Shown: one piece after another, positions 16,912 through 26,700 of the stretch
Numbering within the stretch: the first letter of the stretch is position 1
Layout: every line of letters starts with the position of its first letter
Assembly (NCBI RefSeq): GCF_013377905.1
Contig: NZ_JABKAV010000005.1
Location: forward strand, 1-64,000
Length of the DNA stretch: 64,000 bases
DNA from: Hymenobacter terrestris
Lineage (GTDB): Bacteria > Bacteroidota > Bacteroidia > Cytophagales > Hymenobacteraceae
Reading direction: 5' to 3'
Translations under genes and position numbers: made by a program
The notes under the pieces: generated by a model
Told to the model about the DNA's origin: nothing
The model's input: the letters and a program-made list of their open reading frames with translations, nothing else
Databases searched by the model: none

Positions 16912-17367
16912 ATGAAAAAGTTGCTCACTCTACTGGCTCTTGCGGCCCTATCGGCCAGCGCGGCTACTGCTCAGGTTTCGCCTGGTCGCAAAAAGGCTAC
17001 GGCCGCTGCCATGCAGGACGGTTCGCCCACTAACGCCCCCGAAAACGCACAGCGTCAGGCACCTATGTCGGCTGAGCAGATAGCCGACCGTTTCACCCAG
17101 CAACTGGGCCTCTCGGCCGGGCAGCGCGAACAGCTTATCCAGCTCGAACAAAGCCGCCGCACCGACGCCCAGGCCCGTCGTGCCGGCAGCCCACCACCTG
17201 CCGACACCAGCCCGGCCGAGAGGCGCCAGACGGTCCAAACCCGGCAGCAGCAGTATGAAGCCCAATTACAGGGCATTTTCACGCCGGACCAATATGCCCG
17301 CTATGCCCAGCTGCGCCAGGAGCGCCAGCAACAGCGCGGCAACCGCCGAATGCAGACCCGGCATTAG
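16912..17367 (+). CDS. Spy/CpxP-like periplasmic helical protein
   Basis: The 151-residue protein has a signal peptide (about 1-21, ending ATAQ) and a helical, Gln- and Arg-rich mature part with MSAEQIADRFTQQLGLSAGQ, REQLIQLEQSRR and FTPDQYARYAQLRQERQQQR. The alternation of LxxxQ segments resembles LTXXQ-motif proteins such as Spy and CpxP, which act as periplasmic chaperones or stress sensors; similarity is by pattern only. It is divergent from the permease. Confidence 0.6.
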   Translation: MKKLLTLLALAALSASAATAQVSPGRKKATAAAMQDGSPTNAPENAQRQAPMSAEQIADRFTQQLGLSAGQREQLIQLEQSRRTDAQARRAGSPPPADTSPAERRQTVQTRQQQYEAQLQGIFTPDQYARYAQLRQERQQQRGNRRMQTRH

Positions 17368-17493
17368 CAGGCGGCCGGCGCAAGCCGTAATTCGTTTGAG
17401 CCGACCTGAAAACCGGCCCGCTTCCCGGCGGGTCGGGCGCAGGCTACCGGGAAAAGCGGACGGGCCGATACTACGTGCCGCCCGCAGTGAAGT

Positions 17494-17537
17494 GCCACCT
17501 TGGCTGGGCCCCGCACCAGTTTAGGTGGCGTTTTTTC
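17494..17537 (+). terminator. Weak rho-independent terminator
   Basis: GCCACCT (17494-17500) pairs with AGGTGGC (17523-17529), followed by GTTTTTTCT. It lies 127 nt downstream of the Spy/CpxP-like gene. Confidence 0.45.
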
Positions 17538-17593
17538 TAGTGGGCAGGAAGCCGGTGCGAACAACTTTTGCAGCACGGAGCAGTTGGGTTACG

Positions 17594-17601
17594 TATATTT
17601 G
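17594..17601 (+). promoter_or_regulatory. -7 promoter element for the metallo-hydrolase gene
   Basis: TATATTTG is an exact TAnnTTTG match, 64 nt before the ATG at 17666. CTTTTG at 17565-17570 may serve as the -33 part, though spacing is slightly long. Confidence 0.6.
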
Positions 17602-17665
17602 AAAGTATGCCCCTCTGCAACGGCTCAGCAATGGCCGGGGCACCTTTCACCACATCCAACACCCC

Positions 17666-19039
17666 ATGAGTCCTCTGCCCAGTAGTACCGGCTCGGTACA
17701 AATTCAGCAGTTTTACGATAAAGGCCTGGCCCACGCCAGCTACGCCATCCGCAGCGAAGGTCAGATTGCCCTCATCGACCCCGCCCGCGACCCGCAGCCC
17801 TACTACGATTTCGCCGATGAGCACGAGGCCCGCATAGTGGCCATCATCGAAACCCACCCTCACGCCGATTTTGTTAGCTCGCATCTCGAAATAGCCCAGG
17901 AAACCGGCGCTCCTATCTATATCAGCCAACTGGCCCAGGCCGGCTACCCGCACCAGGGTTTCGACGATGGGCAGCGCATCGTGGTGGGCAGTGTCGAGCT
18001 GCACGCGCTCAACACGCCCGGCCACTCGCCCGACTCCATCAGTGTGCTGCTGATGGACGAGTTGGCCAAGACCCGGGCCGTATTTACCGGCGACACGCTA
18101 TTTGTAGGCGACGTGGGCCGGCCCGATTTGCGCGAATCCGACACGGTAGGCGGGCACAGCCGCGAGTCGTTGGCGGCCCAGCTCTACCACAGTACCCGCC
18201 AGAAGCTGATGACACTGCCCGCCTCTACCAAGGTATACCCGGCCCACGGCCCCGGCTCGCTGTGCGGCAAAACCACCAGCTCCGACCTCGACAGCACTAT
18301 TGGTAAGGAGACAAAAACCAACTACGCTCTCCAGCCTATGAGCGAGGAGGATTTTGTGAAGGTCTTGCTAGAAGACCAGCCCTTCATGCCCAAGTATTTC
18401 GGGCACAATGTGCTGCTCAACAAGCATGGTGCCGCGCCCTTCGAAGACAGCATCCGGACGGTGCCACGCCTGCGCGATGAAACCGAGATGGAGCCCGGCC
18501 TGCTGGTAGTAGACACCCGGCCGGCCGACGAGTTCCGGGCCGGCCACCTGCCCGGGGCCATCAATTTGATGGATGGGGGCAAGTTCGAAACCTGGCTGGG
18601 CTCGATTGTAGGGCCCGATGAGCCGTTTTACTTACTGGCCGACTCGCAGATTGCTCTCGATACGATCATCCGCAAGGCGGCCAAAATCGGCTACGAAACC
18701 AATATCAAAGGCGCCCTGCTCGCCCCCCGCGAACAGTCCGACACCAGCCCCGCTGCCGACGTAGAACACGTGCGCCAGCACCCCAGCAGCTATACCATCG
18801 TCGACATCCGCAACCGTACCGAAGCAAAAGAACGGCTATTCGACAACGTCCTGAATATTCCGCTGCCCGAGCTGCGTGAACGAACCGCCGAAATTCCAAC
18901 CGACAAGCCCGTGCTAATACACTGCGCCGGTGGCTACCGCTCGGCGGCTGGTGCCAGCATTGTGCAGGCTGCTTTGCCGGATACGGTGGTGTACGATTTA
19001 AGCGAAGCAGTTACCTCGTTTCAGCAGCAGTCCGCTTAA
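17666..19039 (+). CDS. MBL-fold persulfide dioxygenase-like protein with rhodanese domains
   Basis: The 457-residue protein has an N-terminal metallo-beta-lactamase domain of the ETHE1/persulfide dioxygenase type (THPHADFVSSH with His64, His66, Asp68; GHSPDSISVLL; FTGDTLFVGDVGRPDL) and two C-terminal rhodanese-like domains at about 265-350 and 365-455. Only the second has the catalytic Cys (Cys420 in HCAGGYRS); in the first the loop reads LLADSQIAL and lacks Cys. Such enzymes oxidise low-molecular-weight persulfides to sulfite using iron, in sulfide detoxification. It is a single gene between its own promoter and a strong terminator. Confidence 0.9.
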   Translation: MSPLPSSTGSVQIQQFYDKGLAHASYAIRSEGQIALIDPARDPQPYYDFADEHEARIVAIIETHPHADFVSSHLEIAQETGAPIYISQLAQAGYPHQGFDDGQRIVVGSVELHALNTPGHSPDSISVLLMDELAKTRAVFTGDTLFVGDVGRPDLRESDTVGGHSRESLAAQLYHSTRQKLMTLPASTKVYPAHGPGSLCGKTTSSDLDSTIGKETKTNYALQPMSEEDFVKVLLEDQPFMPKYFGHNVLLNKHGAAPFEDSIRTVPRLRDETEMEPGLLVVDTRPADEFRAGHLPGAINLMDGGKFETWLGSIVGPDEPFYLLADSQIALDTIIRKAAKIGYETNIKGALLAPREQSDTSPAADVEHVRQHPSSYTIVDIRNRTEAKERLFDNVLNIPLPELRERTAEIPTDKPVLIHCAGGYRSAAGASIVQAALPDTVVYDLSEAVTSFQQQSA

Positions 19040-19087
19040 AACCAGCTGGTGGCTGTGCAACCTTTCTCGGTTGCAGCTAACTCTTAC

Positions 19088-19122
19088 GTGTCGAAGCTAT
19101 ATCAGCTTCGACACTTTTTTTT
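19088..19122 (+). terminator. Strong rho-independent terminator
   Basis: Perfect 11-bp stem (19088-19098 with 19104-19114), 5-nt loop and eight T. It ends the metallo-hydrolase transcript only 11 nt before the start of the next gene. Confidence 0.85.
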
Positions 19123-19133
19123 ATGCCAGTTCT

Positions 19134-19493
19134 GTGAAACGAACCATGCTATTGTTAGCCTTGAGCGCGCTCGGCTTCGGTTCCTGCAAAGACACAATGG
19201 AAGGCGTAGAGCCCAGCAGCGGCTGCATCACGGAGAAGGTGCAGCAATTCGCCAAGGGAAGCTCCTGCAAAACCGGACCGCGCACGATAGGAGCCAGCAT
19301 AAAGGAGTTCCGTTTTCAGGACCGGCTGGTAATCGTCTTCAGCCCGGGTAACTGCGGGGCCGATGAAGCGTCGGATGTACTGGACGAAAACTGCCGCAGC
19401 ATTGGCTTTTTAGGTGGCTTTAGCGGCAACACGACAATAAACGGAGAGTCGTTCAGTAAGGCCGAGTTCAAGCGAACCCTGTGGGAGCAGTAG
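19134..19493 (+). CDS. Small lipoprotein of unknown function
   Basis: From a GTG start the 119-residue product begins MKRTMLLLALSALGFGSC, a good lipoprotein signal; the ATG at 19146 would give a signal lacking the basic residues. The mature part has several Cys (SSGCITEKVQQF, GSSCKTGPRT, GNCGADE, ENCRSIG), so disulfides are likely after export. No family is recognised. The upstream terminator ends 11 nt before, so its own promoter must lie within or before the terminator, unless it is read through. Confidence 0.6.
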   Translation: MKRTMLLLALSALGFGSCKDTMEGVEPSSGCITEKVQQFAKGSSCKTGPRTIGASIKEFRFQDRLVIVFSPGNCGADEASDVLDENCRSIGFLGGFSGNTTINGESFSKAEFKRTLWEQ

Positions 19494-19556
19494 CCGGTGG
19501 CTGCGGTGGTATGGCTTCACACAGCGCCCGATACAGCAGGTTTCTGCCGGCCGGAG

Positions 19557-19564
19557 TACCTTCG
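19557..19564 (+). promoter_or_regulatory. -7 element of sbcD, leaderless arrangement
   Basis: TACCTTCG ends 5 nt before the sbcD ATG at 19570, so the predicted transcription start falls at or next to the start codon. Confidence 0.55.
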
Positions 19565-19569
19565 TAGTC

Positions 19570-20799
19570 ATGCGCGTACTACATACCGCCGACTGGCATC
19601 TGGGCCAGCGGTTTATTCAGGGCCACGAACGAACCGAGGAGCACTGCCACTTCCTCGACTGGCTGGTAGCCACTATTCAGGCCGAGCAAGTAGAGGTACT
19701 CATAGTGGCGGGCGACATTTTCGATAATGGCTCGCCCTCCAACCAAGCTCTGGAGCTGTACTACGATTTCCTGCTGAAGCTGCGCAACACGGGCTGCCGC
19801 GACGTGGTGGTGGTAGGCGGCAACCACGACTCGCCAGCCACCCTGAACGCGCCGGCCCGGCTGCTGCGCCACCTGCGGGTGCACGTGGTGGGCTGTGTGC
19901 CGGAGTGCTTCGAGGATCAGGTGCTGGTGCTTGATGATGCCACCGGTAAGCCGGGTCTGGTGGTGTGCGCGGTGCCGTTTCTGCGCGACCGGGATGTGCG
20001 CCTCTCGGTGCCCGGCGAGTCGGCCGAGGAGCGCGAAACCCGCATCAGGCAGGGCCTGGCCGACCATTACGCCCGCGTGGCTGAGGTGGAGCAGGTGTGG
20101 CAACTGAAGGCGCTGGGGCTGCCCGTGCTGGCTACCGGCCACCTCTACGCCGCCGGGGCCGCCCCCTCCGATTCGGAGCGCACCATTCATGTGGGCAACC
20201 TGGGCCAGGTAACCGCCGACCACTTTCCGACCGTTTTCGACTATGTAGCCCTGGGCCACCTGCACCGGCCCCAGCGGGTGGGCGGGCAGGAGCATATCCG
20301 TTACTCAGGCTCTCCTATTGCCTTGTCGTTTTCCGAAGTCGACCACGCCAAGGAAGTACTGCTGGTGGAGTTTGTGGCCGGCAAAGTAGCCAGCCTGAAC
20401 AGCCGGCCGGTGCCGGGCGCACGGCGGCTGGTACGCATGCATGGCACGCTGGACGAGGTAACCGCCGCCCTCACGGCCTACGACAACGCCGGCTACGCGC
20501 TGCCGGCCTGGGCCGATGTGCAGGTACACTCGGAGCTGAGCCAGCTGGAAGTAGCCGAAACGCTGCTGAAGGTAGTTGACGCCCTCGACCGGCAGCAGCT
20601 CGTGGTGCTGGCCCGCCGGCACCTGCGCCTGATTGCCTTGCGGCCGCTGGGGGCCAACGAGGAAGCCGAAGCCAGCCTCACACGAAGCCTGCACGATTTT
20701 ACGGCCCGTGAGGTATTCGAGCAGCGCCTGGAAGCCGAGCCGGCCGAGGCCCGCGCCGAGTTGCTACGCACTTTCGATGAGCTGCTGGAAAGCCTGTAA
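19570..20799 (+). CDS. sbcD: Nuclease SbcCD subunit D
   Basis: SbcD is the Mre11-type metallophosphoesterase subunit that, with SbcC, cuts hairpins and blocked double-strand DNA ends. The 409-residue protein shows the phosphoesterase motifs in order: Asp8-x-His10 (ADWHLGQ), GDIFD at 48-52, GNHDS at 84-88, ATGHLYA and ALGHLH. The C-terminal capping and SbcC-binding region is present (to FDELLESL). Its partner sbcC starts about 3 kb downstream, separated by nhaA and an oppositely oriented TPR gene. Start set by the SbcD N terminus MRVLHTADWH and the adjacent promoter element. Confidence 0.95.
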   Translation: MRVLHTADWHLGQRFIQGHERTEEHCHFLDWLVATIQAEQVEVLIVAGDIFDNGSPSNQALELYYDFLLKLRNTGCRDVVVVGGNHDSPATLNAPARLLRHLRVHVVGCVPECFEDQVLVLDDATGKPGLVVCAVPFLRDRDVRLSVPGESAEERETRIRQGLADHYARVAEVEQVWQLKALGLPVLATGHLYAAGAAPSDSERTIHVGNLGQVTADHFPTVFDYVALGHLHRPQRVGGQEHIRYSGSPIALSFSEVDHAKEVLLVEFVAGKVASLNSRPVPGARRLVRMHGTLDEVTAALTAYDNAGYALPAWADVQVHSELSQLEVAETLLKVVDALDRQQLVVLARRHLRLIALRPLGANEEAEASLTRSLHDFTAREVFEQRLEAEPAEARAELLRTFDELLESL

Positions 20800-20836
20800 A
20801 AGGCCACTTCGTGGTCGGCGGCTGTGGTGAGTCTTG

Positions 20837-20844
20837 TATCTTTG
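20837..20844 (+). promoter_or_regulatory. -7 promoter element for nhaA
   Basis: TATCTTTG, an exact TAnnTTTG match, 38 nt after the sbcD stop and 101 nt before the chosen nhaA ATG. Confidence 0.55.
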
Positions 20845-20945
20845 GCTGAGAGAGCCGGGGGCCGTTTGCCGTGCCGCAGCTCGCTACCCTGGGCCCGCGG
20901 CAGCTTTTAGCCGCCGGCCTGTGCACTTCTACCCTGCTGGCTTCT

Positions 20946-22280
20946 ATGGCTGTACCCCAAATCGTTCGTCCGCTGGTGCGGCCCTTTACCGAGTTTTTCC
21001 GTCGCGAGGCAGCAGGTGGCATTATGCTGATGGCCAGTGCTGTGCTGGCCCTGGTACTGGCTAATGTAAACTGGGGTCCGGCGCACTTTTTCCCGCGGCT
21101 CTGGGACAAGCACCTCAACCTCACCGTTAATGGCCTGGGCCTGAACCTGAGTTTGCTGCACTGGATCAACGACGGGCTGATGAGCATTTTCTTTCTCATT
21201 GTGGGCCTGGAAATCAAGCGCGAGTTGCTGGAGGGCGAGCTTTCGGACCGGCGGCAGGCCACGCTGCCCATTGCGGCGGCCTTTGGCGGCATGGTGGTGC
21301 CGGCGCTGGTGTACTTTTTCATCAATCGGGGCGAGCCCGCCGCCAATGCCTGGGGCATTCCGATGGCTACCGACATTGCCTTTGCCCTGGCCGTGCTGCA
21401 GCTACTGGGGCCGCGCGTGCCGTTGGGCCTCAAGGTATTCCTCACCGCGCTGGCCATTGTCGATGACCTGGGTGCCGTGCTGGTAATTGCCGGCTACTAT
21501 ACTACCAATCTGCACCTAAACTCCCTTTACCTGGCCCTGGGCGTATGGATGCTGCTGATGAACCTGAACCTGCTGGGCGTGCGCAGCCTGGTAGTGTACC
21601 TGCCGCTGGGGGTGCTGCTGTGGTTTTTCATGCACGAGTCGGGAGTCCATGCCACACTGGCCGGCGTTATGCTGGCCTTCACCATTCCTTCGCGCATCGG
21701 CATGGCCAAGCCCGAGCTGCTGCTCATGCTCAACAGCCGCTTGAGCATGCTACAGGACGAGGTACATGGCCTGGGAGCTAACCCGCGCATAATCAGCGAA
21801 GAGCTGGAGTACCTTTCCGACTCTATCAGCTCGCCGGCTCAGAAGCTGGAGCAGCGCCTGCATTCGGTGGTGGCCTTCGTCATCATCCCCCTCTTCGCCT
21901 TCGCCAACACCAGCCTCGAAATCGAAGCCTCGGTGTTCCGCGACCTGCTTACGCCGCTGGGAATGGGCATCATTCTGGGCCTCACAGTAGGCAAGCCGCT
22001 GGGCATCGGGGCTCTCAGCTGGCTGAGCATCCGCTTGGGCTGGGCCTCGCTACCGGCTGGCGTTACGTGGCGGCACATTTGGGGCGCGGGCCTGCTGGGC
22101 GGCATCGGCTTCACTATGTCGTTATTCATCACGCTGCTGGCCCTGGGCGAGCACTCGGCCGGTGAGCCGGTAGCCAAGCTGGCCATCCTCACCGCCTCGC
22201 TCATCTCCGGCACCCTGGGATTTTTGCTGCTGCGCACCATGCCGCTGCCGAAGATAGTGGTGGTGAGTAGTGGGCGGTAG
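20946..22280 (+). CDS. nhaA: Na+/H+ antiporter NhaA
   Basis: NhaA exchanges sodium for protons across the inner membrane. The 444-residue protein has about 11-12 helices, the family N terminus (FFRREAAGGIMLMASAVLALVLAN), INDGLMSIFFLIVGLEIKREL, ATDIAFALAVL and the essential Asp pair Asp173-Asp174 in LAIVDDLGAV. Start chosen at MAVPQIVRPLVRPF; a GTG at 20871 would add 25 residues with no family support. It has its own promoter and lies between sbcD and sbcC without obvious functional link to them. Confidence 0.95.
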   Translation: MAVPQIVRPLVRPFTEFFRREAAGGIMLMASAVLALVLANVNWGPAHFFPRLWDKHLNLTVNGLGLNLSLLHWINDGLMSIFFLIVGLEIKRELLEGELSDRRQATLPIAAAFGGMVVPALVYFFINRGEPAANAWGIPMATDIAFALAVLQLLGPRVPLGLKVFLTALAIVDDLGAVLVIAGYYTTNLHLNSLYLALGVWMLLMNLNLLGVRSLVVYLPLGVLLWFFMHESGVHATLAGVMLAFTIPSRIGMAKPELLLMLNSRLSMLQDEVHGLGANPRIISEELEYLSDSISSPAQKLEQRLHSVVAFVIIPLFAFANTSLEIEASVFRDLLTPLGMGIILGLTVGKPLGIGALSWLSIRLGWASLPAGVTWRHIWGAGLLGGIGFTMSLFITLLALGEHSAGEPVAKLAILTASLISGTLGFLLLRTMPLPKIVVVSSGR

Positions 22281-22395
22281 CGCCCAGTCAAGTTTATCGG
22301 CCCCCACGCTTAGGTCTTGACTAACGTTTGAGGTTAGTACGCCCATTTTTGGCAATTGCGCTGACACAAAACAGGCCGGAGAAGCAGTTCAATCA

Positions 22396-23520
22396 TCATC
22401 TGGGGTCAGAAGAAGCGCTCGGTTCCATCTTGCCATCTAACACCAAGGAGATTCCTTCAAAAATAGCTGCTACCGATAAATCAATGGGTTTCCACCCGTA
22501 GGGGTAAGTATGGTGAGTGCCGGAGGTCCGGCCAAGCTCGCATAACAAATAGGTTGCCCCACCATTGAGTGGCAGCGTTCGTTCGACGGTAAACCAGCGC
22601 TCCACTTTATCCCCCGCCGGTGTGATGAGGTACGCTCGATAAGCAACGGCAAGTATCTCAAGCGGCTCATCCAGGCTACGGTGCACAGTCATCAGCTGCT
22701 TTTGCCAGTGGAACTCAGCCACCGCTACAGTGCCTGATTTAGTTATTTCTGCTGGCAATTTATTTTGCTTGTACAGGCGTTGAAACGCAACGAAAACACT
22801 GTCAGCCCGCTTGTACTGCCCCGCTGCATTTAGCGCCTTCAGCAGCTTGCTAGTCAACTCGAATTCCTCTGGAAACAGTTCTATAGCGCGGGCATACGTC
22901 GTGGCTGCCTTGCGATAGTCGCCGGTGAAGCTATACTCCAGCTTTCCAATATCAGCGAGCGTTTCTAAATAGCGAGGATGCTTTGGTGGAATGAGGGTGG
23001 TGGCGGCGTAAAACCCGCTCAATTCCAGCGTGTAGTGTTGCTGCAAGTGCAGTATATGCGGAATCATATACAAGGTTGTGGGCGAGGCGCGCGGTTGCTG
23101 TTGCAACTGCCGGAAGTAGCTTAAAGCCAAATCATACTCTCCGGCCTGATAATAGACGAGCCCTTTCTCGGCTTGGTATTCGGTGTTTTTTGGCTCTATC
23201 ATAAGAGCCTCGTCAAAGGCAGTCAGCGCTTCGGAGAACCTTTTTGCGAAACGTAGTGCCAGTCCTTTTTTAAAATAAACTGGCCCAGTCTTCACGCCTT
23301 TGGCCAGCGCCATATCAAAGTAGTTTACAGCCAGCTCATCCTGCTCAATTTGGAAATAGGCGCAACCCACCATGTACGCCTCTGCTCCGCTCAACTTCTT
23401 GGCCGTAGCTGCATTGCGCACAATCGCGGCGTGGTTCCCTTGCTGATATAGTGTTTCAATGCTTTGTGCCTGAGTCGTAGTGCCGACCAAGAGCAGACAC
23501 AGAAATAAAATGCGGAGCAT
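22396..23520 (-). CDS. Exported TPR-repeat protein
   Basis: The 374-residue protein has a signal peptide (MLRILFLCLLLVGTTTQAQ) and tetratricopeptide repeats over about residues 20-230, for example AYMVGCAYFQIEQDELAVNY, VYFKKGLALRFAKRFSEALT and YARAIELFPEEFEL. The C-terminal third is strand-rich and unassigned. TPR proteins act as protein-protein scaffolds; the partner is unknown. A start at MLRILFL is supported both by the signal peptide and by the -7 element only 4 nt upstream; the frame is open further up to 23706. GC content is lower than in neighbouring genes. Confidence 0.75.
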   Translation of the reverse strand: MLRILFLCLLLVGTTTQAQSIETLYQQGNHAAIVRNAATAKKLSGAEAYMVGCAYFQIEQDELAVNYFDMALAKGVKTGPVYFKKGLALRFAKRFSEALTAFDEALMIEPKNTEYQAEKGLVYYQAGEYDLALSYFRQLQQQPRASPTTLYMIPHILHLQQHYTLELSGFYAATTLIPPKHPRYLETLADIGKLEYSFTGDYRKAATTYARAIELFPEEFELTSKLLKALNAAGQYKRADSVFVAFQRLYKQNKLPAEITKSGTVAVAEFHWQKQLMTVHRSLDEPLEILAVAYRAYLITPAGDKVERWFTVERTLPLNGGATYLLCELGRTSGTHHTYPYGWKPIDLSVAAIFEGISLVLDGKMEPSASSDPR

Positions 23521-23524
23521 GTTG

Positions 23525-23532
23525 GCAAGATA
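23525..23532 (-). promoter_or_regulatory. -7-like element of the TPR gene, leaderless arrangement
   Basis: TATCTTGC on the minus strand ends 4 nt before the ATG at 23520, the same geometry as sbcD and dinB. Confidence 0.45.
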
Positions 23533-23594
23533 GATAATGAGTGCCGCCGGTAGTGCAAAGCGACTACCGACGCTCACCGGTATGTTGGTGCGGT

Positions 23595-23602
23595 TACTTT
23601 TG
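23595..23602 (+). promoter_or_regulatory. Possible -7 element for sbcC
   Basis: TACTTTTG on the plus strand, 157 nt upstream of sbcC in the divergent region shared with the TPR gene. Confidence 0.35.
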
Positions 23603-23759
23603 GCTGAATATAGACATCCGTTCGATTTTCTGGGGTCGCTGCTCTCAAATAAGTACCACTCAACCGTTCTACCTTGCGGTTCATTTACCGTTGATCCACT
23701 ACTCAAGCGTCAGCAATTAAGCTGCGGGCGGTGATAGAATACCTGATTTATAGTCCCGC

Positions 23760-26700
23760 ATGAAAATCCTCCGCGTCCGCTTCCTCAACCTCAACTCTTT
23801 GCGCGGCGAGCATTTCGTGGATTTCAGTATCGCCCCACTGGCCGATGCGGGCCTGTTTGCCATTACCGGGGCCACCGGAGCGGGCAAAACCACCATCCTC
23901 GACGCCATTACGCTGGCTCTCTACGGCCAGGTGCCCCGCCACGAGACCACGGGGCCCGAGCACGTGATGAGCCACGGCACGGGCGAGAGTTGGGCCGAGG
24001 TAGAGTTTGAGGTGAACGGGCAGCAGTACCGCAGCAAGTGGGGCCAGTACCGCGCCCGCAAGCGCGCCGGGGCCAATCTGCAGGACCCCAGAATGGAGCT
24101 CAGCGAGCGAAAACAGGCCGAAGATGGCACCGAAACCTGGGAGTTTCTGGAAACATATAAAGCTAAGGTACCACGCCGGGTGGCCGAGTTGAGCGGGCTC
24201 GAATACAAACAGTTTCTGCGCTCGGTGCTGCTGGCCCAGGGCGACTTTACGCGGTTTCTGAAGGCCCCGGCCGGCGAGCGGGCCCAACTGCTGGAGAAGA
24301 TTACCGACACCAAGAAGTACTCCGACATTTCGCGGGCGGCTTTTGAGCGGGCCAAGCACGAAACCCAACAGGTGGAACAGCTGCGCCAGGGCCTGAACGG
24401 CGTGGCGCTGCTCTCGCCCGAGGAAGCCGCTTTTCTGGAAGAAGAAACCCAAAACCTAACCCGCCAGCTGGCAGAGGCCACTGCCCGCCAGGAGCAGCTG
24501 CGCGAAACCCAGCGCTGGCACCAGCGCCTGCACGATTTGCAGCAGAAGCAGCTCGGAGCCGAGCAGCGCCGCAGGCAGCTGGCCACGCAGGCCGAAACCC
24601 TGGCCCCGCTGCGCCAGCGGCTGGCGTTGCACCTGCAGGCGCTGCCCTTTGCTCCCGAGCTGGCGCTGCTGCGCCAGGACGCCGGACAGCTGGCCCGCAT
24701 GCAGGCCGAAGCCGAACGCCTGCGCCAGCAGCTACCCAAGCTACAGGAGCGCCGCGCCGCTGCCGAAACTGCTCACACCATAGCCCGCGAGGCATTCGAA
24801 AGCACCACCGCTACTCGTGAGGCCCAGGCCCCGGTGCTGCTGGCTGCCGAAAAGCTCGACCTCACCATTGCCCAGCAAGTCCGGGAACTGGACGGCCGCC
24901 GCCAGGAATACGAGCAGCGCAACGACGCCTGCAAACTCCTGAATGCCGAGTTAGCCACCATCAGCACCCGCAGCCAGCAGGCCCGTGAGCAGCTCGAAAC
25001 AACCGCTGCCTGGCTTCGCGAGCATGGCCGCCGGGCCGAGATGCTGGACGCTTTTGCCGCTTTTACAGGCTTAGTGCAGGACTGGGACCGGCTGCGCACC
25101 GAGGATGGCCAGTTGAACCTGCGCGTAACCACGCTTGCCAGCCGCCTGCACACGGCCCGGCTGCAGGAGCAGCAGGCCGCCGCCGCCGCCCGCCTTGCCC
25201 GCCAGCACCTCGAAGCCGCCGAGCAGCAAATCCAGATTGCCGCCACCACCCGCGACGAGCGGCTACGCCTGCTGCACCACCACATACAGACACTGCGCCG
25301 GGAGCTGGCCGAAAAAGAAACCCACCGCGAAACCCAGCGTCAGCTGGCCCAGGCCCAACAGCTTATTCTCAGCCACGAGGAGGCCCGGCGGCAGTTAGAG
25401 CCCCACGCGCCCTGCCCGCTATGCGGCGCTTTGGAGCATCCGTACGCAGCCGGCGTACTCGGCCTGACCGATGCCGGACTGGCGCAGGAGCAGGCCAAAG
25501 TTGAAAGCCTGACCCAAGAAGCCCATGCCCTCAACACCCGCATCAACCGCCTCAACACCTTTCTCAACCTGCTCGAAAATGCCGGTGGCGACGCCAGCCG
25601 CGTAGCCCCCGACGCCCCGCTGCAGTTCGTGACGCCGGCCCGCGAGGAAGCCATCCCCGCCGAAAGCCGGGCGCTGGTGCAACAGCTTCAGGACCTGAAC
25701 AAGCAGCGGGCTGAGGCCGAAATGCAATTGGCCAGTGCCCTGGCCGGGCAGCTGGCCGCCCAAAATGCCCAGGTAGGCAGCCAGCAGGATTTGCAGGAAA
25801 CCCAGCAGCAGCTCCGGGACGTGCAGGAGCAGCTACCCAGCGTAAAAAACCAACTGGAAAGCCTGCTAACCAACTTCGGCCTGAACTTTACGGGGGAAAA
25901 CGGAGCCGCCATGATCACGCAGCTCCGGGCCCTGGAGGCCGAGTTCAAGGCCCGCGAGGCAGAATTCAATAAAGCCAGCAAGCAGGTCGAAGCAGATCAG
26001 GCACGCATCGATTACTTGGTTATAGAGAAGCAAAAGGCGCAAGCCTGGCTGCACGACAACCGGGAGGGCTTAGTAGCTCAAAACCGCGCCATAGAGCAGC
26101 AGCGAACCGAGCGGCTGGCCCTGTTGCCCGAGTCCGACGTGGCTGGGGTGCGACAGGCGCTGGAGCAGGCCGTGAAATCGGCCAGCCAGCGCCGCGAGCA
26201 GGCCGACGAGCAGTTCCGCCAGCACGATACGGCCCTTATGGTGGCCGCCGACCAGCTCCGCCAGCGCGAGCAGGACGCCGCGGCCCAGCAACTGGCCCAC
26301 AACCAGCGCCACACAAGCCTCGCAGCGGCCCTGGCCGCAGCCGCCCTCGCCCCCGACCCCGCCGCACTGCCGCCCCTGCTGCTCCCCCAATCCGAAGCCA
26401 GTAGCCTGCAAACGCAGCTTCGGCAGCATGAGCAAGACGCCGCCCTGGCCGAGCGGGTGCTGCTGGATGCCGGCACCGAGCTGGAGCAGCAGGCCGCTCG
26501 CGCCCTCACCACCGATGCCCCCGAGCACACCGCTCAGCAGCTGTCGGGAGCCAACGAGCAGCTGGCCACACTTAACCAGCAGTTGGGGCAGCGCCAGGAG
26601 CGCCTCAGCGCCCACCGCGCCGGCCAGCAACGCCACGCCGAGCTGGCCACAGCCCTCGAAAACCAGCAGCAGCAGGCCCTGCGCTGGCGGCACCTAGCCG

